NCBI GenBank assembly: GCA_039105265.1
Contig: JAPFFF010000019.1
Location: 2,512,501 to 2,576,500, forward strand
Direction of reading: 5' to 3'
Length of the DNA stretch: 64,000 nt
Origin: Tritrichomonas musculus
Lineage: Eukaryota > Parabasalia > Tritrichomonadida > Tritrichomonadidae
In this document: positions 8,060-17,076 of the stretch, one piece after another
How positions within the stretch are numbered: position 1 is the stretch's first letter
How the letters are laid out: each line of letters begins with the position of its first letter
Made by a program: the position numbers and the translations under genes
The notes under the pieces: generated by a model
Told to the model about the DNA's origin: nothing
What the model saw: only the letters and a program-made list of their open reading frames with translations
The model's database searches: none

Positions 8060-11000
8060 TGTAGTCCCCTGATGTGAGTCCGTGGATGAATGGTGCACAG
8101 GATTGGTTCTCGAGGACAATCATTTTGGTGTGAGTCCCGGTGAGAGCATTCTTGTTTACCGTGATCTTGCTCATGGACATCTCACTGATTTTGTTATTGC
8201 AAGTCATCCCCGGAGGTGCTGAGAGTTTGCGCATCATCTGCAGATTGATATTTTTGCCAACCTTCACACCACCATTGTCGATGATGTCCTTGTAATCATC
8301 ACTTGTAATATGGTTTTTCTTGAGGGAGACCCCCTTGAGTTTGAGTGCCTTGGTTACAGCTCCACTATTAAATATGGTGTAGCACTTGGGGGCCAACGCT
8401 ATCATATTCTCACCATATTTCTCAATGCAGAGACCCAGTATTTTCTTCTCATCAGCGATTGTGTTTATATTGGGATTCGGCATGAACTTATATATGTTCT
8501 CATCATAGAATGCCCTATTCTTGATGATGTATTTGAACTCTTGATCGGACCCCTTGGTATCATCACCAGCAACCGCAAAATACGCACTATCAGTGTCCCC
8601 CTCTATGAAATGGAATCGCTCCACATCAAGGCACTTGTACATGAACTCGTATATGAATGTGAGATACCAGAATTTGGCATTATCTAGAGTCCAGAATGAT
8701 TCCTGAAGGCATGTCGTGCATTTGAAGCTCTTTGGGTTCATCTGGAGTAGATAGTTGTCATCACTCAATTTGGTGCCACTGACATAGTTGTCGTAGATGA
8801 TATTCTGGAAGGTCTTATCGCGTGAGCATATCTTGATTTTGGAGAACTTCTCGGTGTTCATCCCATCGTACCCATATGAGCCATTCATGCTGATCTTGTA
8901 GAACTTCTCATTTCCCCCAGCAGCTCCAGAGATGATATCCTGACGGCGTTTCATGAACTCGCTAACAAATGGGTTGAATCCACGATGAGACTCGTATGTG
9001 GTGAGACTCTTGATATCCTCGATGACAAGCCCATGGTCGAGGAGGAACCAGAGGTAGTAGTTCGAGAATGTCTGATAGGTACCCATTGTATCAACACTCA
9101 TGGTCAGCTTCCGTTCAGTTTTGTCAACAGATGGGAGCTTATTGCGAGTCATGTAGTCGTGCATATATGGACCAATTGTGGCCTCATCATTGGTGATATC
9201 GAAATTGCGGAATACAGGTGGGAAATTGATGAAGTAGTTGATTTTGGATATTGGGCATTTCAACATGACCTCCGCTTTGAACAGGAATTTGGGATGCTTT
9301 CGGAGCTTCTGGCTGTTGATGATATGCATGCATGAGTTGTAGGTGTTCATATTTTTGGTACCATCCTTGTACACCTCGAATCGCTCTATCATGGAACCTG
9401 GCATATACATGACTCCCCCGTGATATGGATTGGCATCATGTTTGGATGAACTGAATGCTGAAGGGTATAAGCTGTTGAAATCAACTCCAACAATATGAGT
9501 CATCGTGTGTGGAGTATCATATGAGATTACCTTGTGATCAACGGCGTTGTATCTAAAACGGTTTATTTTGGTATGACCCTTGATGTTGACTCGGTGCATG
9601 ACATTGGATAGACCACCAGTGATGTTGTTCCGTAAGCTGTAATACTCCTGTTCATCATTGATGAGTGTTGGGAGATGCATCATCTTGCAGTACTTCTTCA
9701 GCTGAATTCGGAGTTTGGTTATATTGGGGTCATCACGACTGCGAAGTCTGTTGCATTCCGCACAAGCGAGTTTACAGTTACTGAGTTCATGACCGATATC
9801 ATTATTGATTCTATCGAGAGTGGGTCTGTTGGTCCATGTGAAGTGCTCACCACAGAGATGGCACTTGCCAGTATCTGGATTGTTGTACATCTCCATGAAC
9901 TTATCGAATTGCTCCTCACAAACACATTTATCGAGGTTCCTGGGTTTGTCCTTATGAGATTGATTATATTTGACATCCTGGTTATAGTAGTTCTCGCATT
10001 TGAATCGCCACCAATCGAGGTTTGGTTTGAATTTGTTAATGGGATTCTGTATGGAGTATTCGGCATTTGGATTGAATTCCTTATATGCGAGTGCATACTT
10101 GATACAGGATGCATTCTTGCTTAGCGATAGGTTTGAGATGAGGTCCACGTTGTACTGAGCATTGAGTGCAATCAGGTTGTCAATGGGTTTGATCATCATC
10201 TCGACATCATTATCATTGTATGCAAGTAGGTAGTCCCATCGGGTTTTATAGTTTTTGGCATCCTCGAGATATAGTTTGTAATCATCTGGTGTCAATGGGT
10301 TCTTCTGGTTGAGATAGCTGTAGAACGCCTCATACTCAAATGGCTCTGCTTGTGAGAGGACCTCATTGTAGTTCTCAGTGTTGATGGCTTCATATGGGAA
10401 CACACCCTTCGAGCTATTCTCGATCCCGCCGAAGTCTACACCGCAAGCCATGCTTGAGCCGAAATCTTCGCCGAATTGTCGTAATGTACCACCAGAGACG
10501 AATGATTGTGCATCGATGAATCGCAACTTGGTATCGTATTTGGGTGACTTCAATATGAACTGCTTCAGTGAGGATGTGGTACCAATGATGCTATTGGGCT
10601 CAACACTCCAGAACGTAGTCCCTTCTGAACTGTAGTTGAGATACTCCTTGAATAGGTTGCTATCGAATCTACTCGAGTTGAATCCAAATACGGTTATCAC
10701 ATTCAGGTTGCGATCAATGGTTTTGAGATTGTCAACTGGTTGATTGATGAAGGATTTCATGTATTGAACCTTATCGTGATACACTTGCTTGGATTGCTCA
10801 AACAACCACTCGATCCACTTGATGATGAACTCAGATGAATCCCTTAATGAGAAGTGCTTTGTGGTACAACCAGATTGCGATTTGACACATGATGATACGC
10901 TAAGGGGTATCAGTCGTGAGTTGATGGTTGTGGATGAACCAATAGATGTATCCACAGGCTGTTCAACAGTTTCGAAATCGTAGGTGATGTAATATATGTT

Positions 11001-13094
11001 GGGTTTCCAGTCGAGACCATAGGCTAAGCAATATTCGTACACCGGATTGCTGAGTATATGTGGACAGTATGGTAGTGGTTCACGATTGGGTATGAATCGC
11101 TTTCGAAATACCCCGTCACAGTTCTTAACATGGTTCTTGAAGCGATTCATATTTTGATGACCGTAATGGGCATATGAGCCACACTTTGGGCAGATGTGGA
11201 TGTTGGTCAGCTTCTCAGCATCCCTGATGTACATTATGTGGATGATTCGATTTTGGGTGTACAGCAATGCGGATTTCCTAAATGAGTTATCACTATTGTA
11301 TTTCCACTGGTCCTGAAGGTTATACACCTTGCGATCCTGCAAGTACTCATAGATGTCCACATTCAAGTGATGCTTCTCGGCAGATGCCTTCATGGATTCA
11401 ATTGATGTCCCCGGATAGTTGTTCAGGAGGTCAATTGCAGCTTGTGATGGCTTAGTAGAATACACTATATTGTGATCCTCGCATAGGAGCTTCCTAGCTG
11501 CCTGTGTACGGTGCTTAGTTTTGCAACTGTATTTGGGGTCGACTAGATGGTCATCTAGACATGCAGCCAGAAATCGGTACCAGCATAGATTGTCATCGGC
11601 GTTGTCTGTGATGATGAATTTGCTATTTCTGATCTCAGGAGGTAAATCCTTGATTGGACCACTGACCTTGACCATTCGAGATACCGTGAATGAGATGGTT
11701 CCTACGAGAATCAACTTGGTTCCAGATGTTGAGGTCTCATATGAGTGCAGTACTGATTCAATATAGTACTTCACGATATCAAGCGATTGCTCATCACGAA
11801 CCACAATTGGGGTGGCTGATTTATAGTTGTTCCAATTGATTTCCCTTGCAGTATATTGGAATGCATTGGTATTCTCAGCAGAGGGGGTCTCAAATACACC
11901 CGAGAGTTGGAAATAGATTTTGAATGGTTTTACCTCGCGTTCATAGACCTGTTGCAAGCCGTCATATATGGTGTTCAATGAGGATATCGAGTTGAAGTAG
12001 TATATGTATATCGGCTCATGGGTATCAATATCTGTGCGTTCACTGTAATCACTATCAGCATATTTGGCATATTTTTGCCAAGCCTCTACAGCCTTATCAT
12101 AGTCCTCAGGGGTATTCACAAATAGGAAATCGGTGTGTTCCGATTTGAACTCATGACCGAACTCACTGAGGTACTCGAATATCTCATTATTTTCAGGGTC
12201 CTTGGGGATACCATCAATACTGGCATTGTCGTCGATAATATGAGCCAGTTTTGTGACCTTAGTCCTGTCTCGGAATATATCTTGTATTTCAGCTCTGTCG
12301 AGATACTCGGGGTAATACTTGTTGAAGTATGAACATACTTTGCGTTCATCGTCTAACCGCTGATGGAACCTATTCTGGGTATTCATATGCTGGAGTACAT
12401 CAATGGGGTCCTCAACCATGTAATCACCTCTATCGAAATGCTTGAAGTAATCCTTATCTACGGCTGCAAGGCGTTCAGACCTCAGCTGCTGATGGAACCT
12501 ATCCTGGGTATTCATATGCTGGAGTACATCAATGGGGTCCTCAACCATGTAATCACCTCTATCGAAATGCTTGAAGTAATCACTATCCAGTTTGTCATTC
12601 AATCGCTTGATATATGAAGGCTGCTTAACATACGGAATTGGCATCTTATGGGTTGTGGGAGGTGGGAGTATTGGTGGATACTCAGTGTTATTATCACGAA
12701 TCAATTGGATAGCTTCCTGTAATGCATCTTCTGCAACTGCTATATTATGTTGTATTTGGCGGGCCCTTTCGAGTTTGAGTTGAAGTACATCAATGGGCTC
12801 ATCGGTATTGCTATCAAGTCTATTTGTGTAACCATTATCATCCAAAAGGCGTTCAATCCGCAATTGCTCGAAGAATGTATCAACGTCTGTTGCCTTGAGA
12901 GTAGCATTGGTATCAAAACCGGTGCGAGCTACAAATGAGTTGTCATTTAGGAACCTCACGAGTTTGCTCAGCTGTGAAATATATTTGGTGTCGGTTGGGA
13001 TGTTGCCACCGAACTCAGTGTTGACGATATCGATATAGCTTTTGACAGTTCCTGATGGAATTGCACCGAAATTCTTATTCGTGATCCGGCTCAT
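8049..13094 (-). CDS. Protein-primed family B DNA polymerase of element A (1681 aa)
   Basis: It would copy the linear element from its ends using a protein primer. In order: a variable helical N-terminus with a 43-residue duplication (172-214 and 215-257); an OTU-protease-like segment with DDNLCWYRF (Cys504) and IIHIMYI (His619); a CPKC...H...C zinc finger (635-659); exonuclease motifs YDFET (705), NSSRFDS (806) and YNDNDVE (959); an HNH-like CxxC...CAEC segment (1078-1114); polymerase motifs DFNSLYP (1205), NGSYGYDG (1404), GDTDS (1499) and KCYTI (1570). It is much longer than phage pPolBs because of the N-terminal additions. It ends 11 bp inside the convergent fibre gene. No separate capsid protease was recognised in any element here. 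Confidence 0.92.
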   Translation of the reverse strand: MSRITNKNFGAIPSGTVKSYIDIVNTEFGGNIPTDTKYISQLSKLVRFLNDNSFVARTGFDTNATLKATDVDTFFEQLRIERLLDDNGYTNRLDSNTDEPIDVLQLKLERARQIQHNIAVAEDALQEAIQLIRDNNTEYPPILPPPTTHKMPIPYVKQPSYIKRLNDKLDSDYFKHFDRGDYMVEDPIDVLQHMNTQDRFHQQLRSERLAAVDKDYFKHFDRGDYMVEDPIDVLQHMNTQNRFHQRLDDERKVCSYFNKYYPEYLDRAEIQDIFRDRTKVTKLAHIIDDNASIDGIPKDPENNEIFEYLSEFGHEFKSEHTDFLFVNTPEDYDKAVEAWQKYAKYADSDYSERTDIDTHEPIYIYYFNSISSLNTIYDGLQQVYEREVKPFKIYFQLSGVFETPSAENTNAFQYTAREINWNNYKSATPIVVRDEQSLDIVKYYIESVLHSYETSTSGTKLILVGTISFTVSRMVKVSGPIKDLPPEIRNSKFIITDNADDNLCWYRFLAACLDDHLVDPKYSCKTKHRTQAARKLLCEDHNIVYSTKPSQAAIDLLNNYPGTSIESMKASAEKHHLNVDIYEYLQDRKVYNLQDQWKYNSDNSFRKSALLYTQNRIIHIMYIRDAEKLTNIHICPKCGSYAHYGHQNMNRFKNHVKNCDGVFRKRFIPNREPLPYCPHILSNPVYEYCLAYGLDWKPNIYYITYDFETVEQPVDTSIGSSTTINSRLIPLSVSSCVKSQSGCTTKHFSLRDSSEFIIKWIEWLFEQSKQVYHDKVQYMKSFINQPVDNLKTIDRNLNVITVFGFNSSRFDSNLFKEYLNYSSEGTTFWSVEPNSIIGTTSSLKQFILKSPKYDTKLRFIDAQSFVSGGTLRQFGEDFGSSMACGVDFGGIENSSKGVFPYEAINTENYNEVLSQAEPFEYEAFYSYLNQKNPLTPDDYKLYLEDAKNYKTRWDYLLAYNDNDVEMMIKPIDNLIALNAQYNVDLISNLSLSKNASCIKYALAYKEFNPNAEYSIQNPINKFKPNLDWWRFKCENYYNQDVKYNQSHKDKPRNLDKCVCEEQFDKFMEMYNNPDTGKCHLCGEHFTWTNRPTLDRINNDIGHELSNCKLACAECNRLRSRDDPNITKLRIQLKKYCKMMHLPTLINDEQEYYSLRNNITGGLSNVMHRVNIKGHTKINRFRYNAVDHKVISYDTPHTMTHIVGVDFNSLYPSAFSSSKHDANPYHGGVMYMPGSMIERFEVYKDGTKNMNTYNSCMHIINSQKLRKHPKFLFKAEVMLKCPISKINYFINFPPVFRNFDITNDEATIGPYMHDYMTRNKLPSVDKTERKLTMSVDTMGTYQTFSNYYLWFLLDHGLVIEDIKSLTTYESHRGFNPFVSEFMKRRQDIISGAAGGNEKFYKISMNGSYGYDGMNTEKFSKIKICSRDKTFQNIIYDNYVSGTKLSDDNYLLQMNPKSFKCTTCLQESFWTLDNAKFWYLTFIYEFMYKCLDVERFHFIEGDTDSAYFAVAGDDTKGSDQEFKYIIKNRAFYDENIYKFMPNPNINTIADEKKILGLCIEKYGENMIALAPKCYTIFNSGAVTKALKLKGVSLKKNHITSDDYKDIIDNGGVKVGKNINLQMMRKLSAPPGMTCNNKISEMSMSKITVNKNALTGTHTKMIVLENQSCAPFIHGLTSGDYTMI
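12360..12617 (-). repeat. 129-bp in-frame tandem duplication in pPolB
   Basis: The block starting GCTGATGGAACC at 12360 recurs at 12489, exactly 129 bp (43 codons) later. It duplicates a DYFKHFDRGDYMVEDPIDVL block. D's polymerase has one related copy, so this part of the N-terminus expands and contracts. Confidence 0.9.
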
Positions 13095-13521
13095 TTGCCC
13101 ATAGGTAAAAATATAAAATTCTCATCGGTAAAAATACTGTTTTTGAATTTAAATCGCAAATCGGAATCATATATGTGTTAGCGCTAACTGGTATAGTTGT
13201 TGGGTCATGAAGCATGTCTCCGGGCTTCGGCTGCAGGCATGAGTTCGATCCACTGCCATACCGATTTTTCGTATTATTTCCGGTCCATATTTGTGATAGA
13301 GCCCAAGCGCACTAAACACCTTGGGTAAGCTATTACTTGTGGATTATGGGGTAATACGGGCATTTGCCGGCATTTGCAACCCAAACCAGTCTCATGGTGG
13401 ATGCAGGTATTTTCATTGAGGGATTGATGTGCAATCCCGGGTCCGTATGTTGGTTCCTCTAGAGAATGCATTACGCATCCATCATGGGGTCGGTTTTTGC
13501 AAAAATATTTTTGGATTACGG
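13095..13521. other. Intergenic stretch of element A between pPolB and terminal-adjacent gene
   Basis: No convincing gene. It holds a perfect TTAGCGCTAA palindrome (13178-13187), a 73-nt stretch with some tRNA-like traits (13190-13262) followed by TTTTT, and otherwise unexplained moderately GC-rich DNA. Confidence 0.5.
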
Positions 13522-14019
13522 TTAGAAATCGGTTGTATCGATCTCATCATCGGGGTCTGGAGCTGTTTCCCTTGGGGGACCGTTTATAGTCATATGGGTG
13601 TTGAGTAGTTTTTGGGTCATATACATGGAGATACTTAGGTTTAGGTTATCGGATATTAGTTTACGCAATAGGGATACGCGTTTATGAGGTTCCACGTTGG
13701 ATACCGCATCGATTACTACCTGTGATGTGACATATTGGATCAATCGGTCGTGATCCCCAATATCCAGGAACTTGCTTCGATTGAATATATGGGTGCGATT
13801 TGAGCGAGAGTGTGGATGTTCAATGGATGGAGTCTCAGGAGGTGAGTCATTTGCATCCTGAGTGGTGTCCTGAGTGGTGTCGATATGTGCTTCAGCCTTT
13901 GGGGTATCAGTAGATGGTTTGCGTTTATGGTTCATACGCTTAATCAAATGCTTGACATATCGACGCAAATCGGTGATGCCATCTACGATCTTTAGGAGTA
14001 GATCCGTGTCAGTTTCCAT
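13522..14019 (-). CDS. Terminal-adjacent helical protein (165 aa)
   Basis: This is the counterpart of the 133-residue protein at 51884-52285 in D; both lie next to a terminal repeat and point away from it. The N-terminus is a short coiled-coil region, the middle is a Thr/Asp/Pro-rich linker, and the C-terminus is conserved (SKFLxxxxxDxxxQ, then NLNLSISMYMTxKL). No membrane segment or catalytic motif is seen. A role in end binding or transcription control would suit its place, but there is no direct support. A TATTTTTAAAT stretch precedes the start. Confidence 0.65.
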   Translation of the reverse strand: METDTDLLLKIVDGITDLRRYVKHLIKRMNHKRKPSTDTPKAEAHIDTTQDTTQDANDSPPETPSIEHPHSRSNRTHIFNRSKFLDIGDHDRLIQYVTSQVVIDAVSNVEPHKRVSLLRKLISDNLNLSISMYMTQKLLNTHMTINGPPRETAPDPDDEIDTTDF

Positions 14020-14095
14020 TTACGCAATTTAAAAATAGCAAATCCCATAAATTGAATTTTGGGACCCCCTCTGAAAATCCTTTGGCCGAAAATTC

Positions 14096-14149
<54 letters not shown>

Positions 14150-14563
14150 GTGATCACTGTGACCTTCAAATATGGGTCATTAATGGCTGTCATAGGTGAC
14201 CATCTATATATCCCATGATACTGACCACATATTCCTAGTCATTAGCATCATTTGGGGTCAATTCAAAAATAGTCAGGTGGCCTTCAGTTATGGGTCAGTA
14301 ATTGGGGCCATTTGCGTAATTCTATCTGGTCCCGATCCCGCACACTCCTCACTACTTCCGTATGGATTCACTATGGGCACAAAATGGGGAACTCTATGTG
14401 GCCCCCGAATATGGGTCCGAATGTGGGGTCAAATGCGGGTTCAAAATATGGTGCTGTGGGTGTATGCTATCTTTGATATTTGGAAGGGGGCCAAAAAGGG
14501 GCCATTTAAAGCGTTTTAAGTGGGAATTTATCTGGTCCCGATTATTGATACCCCATTACTACT
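14020..14563. repeat. Right terminal region of element A
   Basis: Non-coding DNA from the last gene of A to its ACTACT end. It contains a (TAG)18 tract and several GGTC/GGGGTC-rich stretches, such as ATATGGGTC and TGGGGTCAA, repeated imperfectly. The matching left TIR is outside the window, so the repeat length cannot be measured. Confidence 0.65.
14096..14149 (+). repeat. (TAG)18 microsatellite
   Basis: Eighteen uninterrupted TAG units, 414 bp inside the right end of A. The unit is the same trinucleotide that opens every element end here (AGTAGT), so it may be an expanded end sequence. Confidence 0.95.
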
Positions 14564-15011
14564 ATGGTTGGCATGGAAGAAAATCAACAAATCAAAGTAC
14601 AATCAAATGATTGGTAAGCGAATGACAACATTCATCAATAATTTGTCAAAGGTCATCAACTTTGAAAACGGTGAATTCAATCCTAATAGGAGTGCTTGGG
14701 AAGGAATGCCAATTGCTTTCATTCAATCAATGGAATCATTGATACTATCATACTTAGTAAATGTCAGTATGACTGACAAGCAGAGACCCCAAAAACTGGC
14801 TGAAAAGACTCAATTAGCTGCTGAAATACCAACAGAAGAGATAAGAGAAAATAAAGAAGAATATAATCGAATAATCAATAACTTGATTGATAAAATCTAT
14901 GGTCAGCAATGTGGATATCTCGAATATAAGGAAAAACTTAATGCACAGAAGAAAGACCAATTAAGTAATGTAAACAGATACGATATTGATATATTTCAAG
15001 AAGAAGCATGA
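14564..15011 (+). CDS. C-terminal segment of large virion-like protein of element B
   Basis: It reads rightward from the end of element A. The last 45 residues (NLIDKIYGQQCGYLEYKEKL) match the end of the A protein (QLIDYEFYGAKSGYLEMKAK), and the helical, charged region before it matches in character. So this is the 3' part of the same conserved virion-like gene, split by the insertion of A. Its place next to the Pro-rich gene and the integrase agrees with the order in A, D and G. Confidence 0.65.
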
Positions 15012-15064
15012 ATCAGAGAATAAAAATAAATGAAATGATATTCATTGAATCATGTTGATTGCTT

Positions 15065-15595
15065 TTATTTTTGTTCACTCATTTTGCGTTTTGGTCTTCG
15101 ATGTTTGGATGTGTTGAGTCTACGTGTTGGACTCAAATCAGCATCAAACGGAGCGATTTCAGTTTTATCAAGTGATTCATCGGTGTTTCTCAATTGATTC
15201 CAATATCTCGAATCATTCCAAATCATTGACGGTGAAGGAGGGTTTGGTTGTTGAATGAATGATGATTTGATTCTGTTGGTTCGTTGTTTAGCTTTTATTG
15301 ATTCAACTTGTCTTTGTTTTTCTTTGGCATACACTTCATATATTGGGTCATCTTGTAATTGCTCAAATAACTTCTCTCTTATTCGAACTCTTCTTTCGAG
15401 TGCAGGGTGTTGTTTAAATGTTGGTGGCGGGCTTCTTATGTTTCTGAATTTGCGAGGAATATAATAATCACATGTTGGTGGTGGTCCTTCAGTGATGTTA
15501 ACGAATTTTGGTGTGTTTGGATAGTATTCAGGTGGTTTATATGATGAAGGTCCAAAAAAAGCTTCAAACACTGGAGGTGAAGGATTGTTATTCAT
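15065..15595 (-). CDS. Pro-rich basic protein of element B (176 aa)
   Basis: It takes the place of the 348-aa (A) and 396/398-aa (D, G) genes between the small beta-rich gene and the large virion gene, but shows no clear sequence match to them. The N-terminus is rich in Pro, Tyr and Phe (KPPEYYPNTPKF); the middle is a charged helix; the C-terminus is basic (TSKHRRPKRKMSEQK) and could bind nucleic acid. No enzyme motif or signal peptide is seen. It lies 7 bp from the end of the neighbouring gene. Function unknown; a minor virion or DNA-condensing role is possible. Confidence 0.55.
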   Translation of the reverse strand: MNNNPSPPVFEAFFGPSSYKPPEYYPNTPKFVNITEGPPPTCDYYIPRKFRNIRSPPPTFKQHPALERRVRIREKLFEQLQDDPIYEVYAKEKQRQVESIKAKQRTNRIKSSFIQQPNPPSPSMIWNDSRYWNQLRNTDESLDKTEIAPFDADLSPTRRLNTSKHRRPKRKMSEQK

Positions 15596-15602
15596 TTTGA
15601 AT

Positions 15603-15953
15603 TCAATAAATTAATAAGCAACTGAATATAAATGATTCAGGTTCAATAACGTTTCCTTTCATGTCTGTGAACCATAAATGATATTCTTTTTTTGTGTTGT
15701 TCAGACACTCATATTTACGGTATTTGGTTTGTCGTCTGTTAGCAAGCATTATGAAATGGTCGCAGAAAGGTATGAATTCAACTATATCTGAATGAACCAT
15801 CAAATCACCAACAATATGTTGATTGACAACAGCCCCACAATACTGAACAACAATGTACTTCTTGTTGCGACTATAAACGAAATCATCAGGAAGAATAAAA
15901 TCTTTTGATTGTGTGTGATAGTATCGTTTAGTTGTGTTTTGTTTAGCTTTCAT
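15603..15953 (-). CDS. Conserved small beta-rich protein downstream of integrase, element B
   Basis: About 116 residues with the family signature KRYYHTQ, VVQYCGAVV, GDLMVHSDIV, IMLANRRQTKYRKYE and LWFTDMKGNVIEPESFIFSCLLI. I chose the ATG at 15953, because the family signature starts soon after it, over an upstream ATG at 15995. With this start the gene overlaps the integrase end by 11 bp. See the copy at 1670 for possible function. Confidence 0.75.
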   Translation of the reverse strand: MKAKQNTTKRYYHTQSKDFILPDDFVYSRNKKYIVVQYCGAVVNQHIVGDLMVHSDIVEFIPFCDHFIMLANRRQTKYRKYECLNNTKKEYHLWFTDMKGNVIEPESFIFSCLLIY

Positions 15954-17028
15954 TTTGCGTTTTATAAGCCAAAAAGAATATTTTATAATCATCATTCAAA
16001 TCATCTATTGATGAACAAACATATTTTGTGTACATGATTGGAACTGTTATTATTGTTTTATTCTTCTGTGTTTTGGTAGTTTGACGTAAAGGATTTAATA
16101 GTTTACATTTAACGTTTCCAGACTCATAGCAAATGAATTCAGCGAGTTCATTGAACACTCTTCTTCGCTTTTCATGTTTCTTTTCTGTTTTTCCGTAATC
16201 GGTATGAATGAGTATTATATTTTTTGGTTTGTATGATAGAAGACCTTTAAATCGTTGTTTTTGTTGAATCTCTTTCAATTGCATTGATTTGGCTCTTATG
16301 TATTGCCATTCAAGGTCGCGGTCGTCTTGCATCTGTTGAGGTGTTAGATAAATGTATTTTGATTGCCGTTTGTCAAGGTATTCATCAGTTTCTTCGTCAA
16401 ATGATGTGTATAAAGGATTCAATAAACGAAGAGATGAGTGAGGAGTGTTATTGTACCATTCAACCATTTGTTGCATCAATACATTGTTTGTCATTCGTTG
16501 TTGTGATTGACCGAAAGCATTTCGTAATGTTCTGATTACTGCATCGACACATTTATGTGCATTCGTGAAAGGTGAATTATCAATGATTAACTTTATTTTG
16601 TTTGGAGCTTTGAATTTAATTGACGGTTTGTCTGATTGATATCGTTCTTCACCGTTGCAATAGTTTTTGAATGCATTTGATATGAAAGCCTTTTCACCAT
16701 CACATTTAATTGTTTCAATTCTGATATTCCTTTTATTGACTAGTTTATCTATTACTTTGATTACATAATACTCAGACTTGTAATCAATTGGTTCAACAAT
16801 TAAGTATTTGGTGTTTACATTGATAAGAACAAGATAAGCTTTGTTTAATGCAAACATTATATCCATCTCGTATGCGTACGGTTCAAATGAGAAGTCTGGT
16901 TTTGATAGTTTCTTTACTGTTTTCAATTGGTAATCCTTAATATAGGGCTCCGTTTTAATGCTTGTGTCTTTGATGTACTTGTATTTAGATTTAAAAGGAT
17001 AATTGATTGATTCCTTGTAGTCTTCCAT
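15943..17028 (-). CDS. Retroviral-type integrase of element B (361 aa)
   Basis: Same layout as the A integrase but shorter between the second and third acidic positions. It has FEPYAYEMDIMF with the first Asp, TIKCDGEKAF with the second, and AHKCVDAVIRTLRNAFG with the third acidic residue as Asp. The post-core EWYNNTPHSSLR block and the C-terminal KPKNIILIHTDYGKTEKKHE block are present. TATTTTTG (inverse) lies at 17037-17044, just before the start. The preceding gene is an HNH endonuclease, not found in the other elements. Confidence 0.9.
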   Translation of the reverse strand: MEDYKESINYPFKSKYKYIKDTSIKTEPYIKDYQLKTVKKLSKPDFSFEPYAYEMDIMFALNKAYLVLINVNTKYLIVEPIDYKSEYYVIKVIDKLVNKRNIRIETIKCDGEKAFISNAFKNYCNGEERYQSDKPSIKFKAPNKIKLIIDNSPFTNAHKCVDAVIRTLRNAFGQSQQRMTNNVLMQQMVEWYNNTPHSSLRLLNPLYTSFDEETDEYLDKRQSKYIYLTPQQMQDDRDLEWQYIRAKSMQLKEIQQKQRFKGLLSYKPKNIILIHTDYGKTEKKHEKRRRVFNELAEFICYESGNVKCKLLNPLRQTTKTQKNKTIITVPIMYTKYVCSSIDDLNDDYKIFFLAYKTQNES

Positions 17029-17044
17029 TTGAATCGCAAAAATA
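17026..17044 (-). promoter_or_regulatory. TATTTTTG start-proximal motif before B integrase
   Basis: TATTTTTG on the minus strand at 17044-17037, then CGATTCAA and ATG at 17028. Confidence 0.5.
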
Positions 17045-17076
17045 AAGATATTATTTAATGATGATTATTTAATCAT

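Larger units (their letters stand above)
1..14563 (-). mobile_element. Element A: Polinton/Maverick-like, GC-richer, left end outside window
   Basis: The right end is set by ACTACT at 14558-14563, the inverse of the AGTAGT that opens the other elements here. Beyond it, the virion-protein gene of element B starts abruptly, so A lies inside B. Visible parts are a small divergent gene pair, integrase, a small beta-rich protein, a virion-like protein, a large minus-strand protein, fibre, pPolB and a terminal-adjacent protein. Base composition and codon use are clearly richer in G+C than in the other elements. It looks like a fossil with a few breaks in its genes. The left terminus, and so the full length and target duplication, are not visible. 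Confidence 0.85.

Noticed and set aside
9675-10124. Plus-strand open frame inside the A polymerase gene
   Set aside because: It lies wholly antisense to the conserved polymerase core and has no homologue in the AT-rich copies.
14096-14149. (TAG)18 as the left end of a new element
   Set aside because: DNA on both sides has the composition of A, and a proper ACTACT end with an abrupt change to B lies at 14563.
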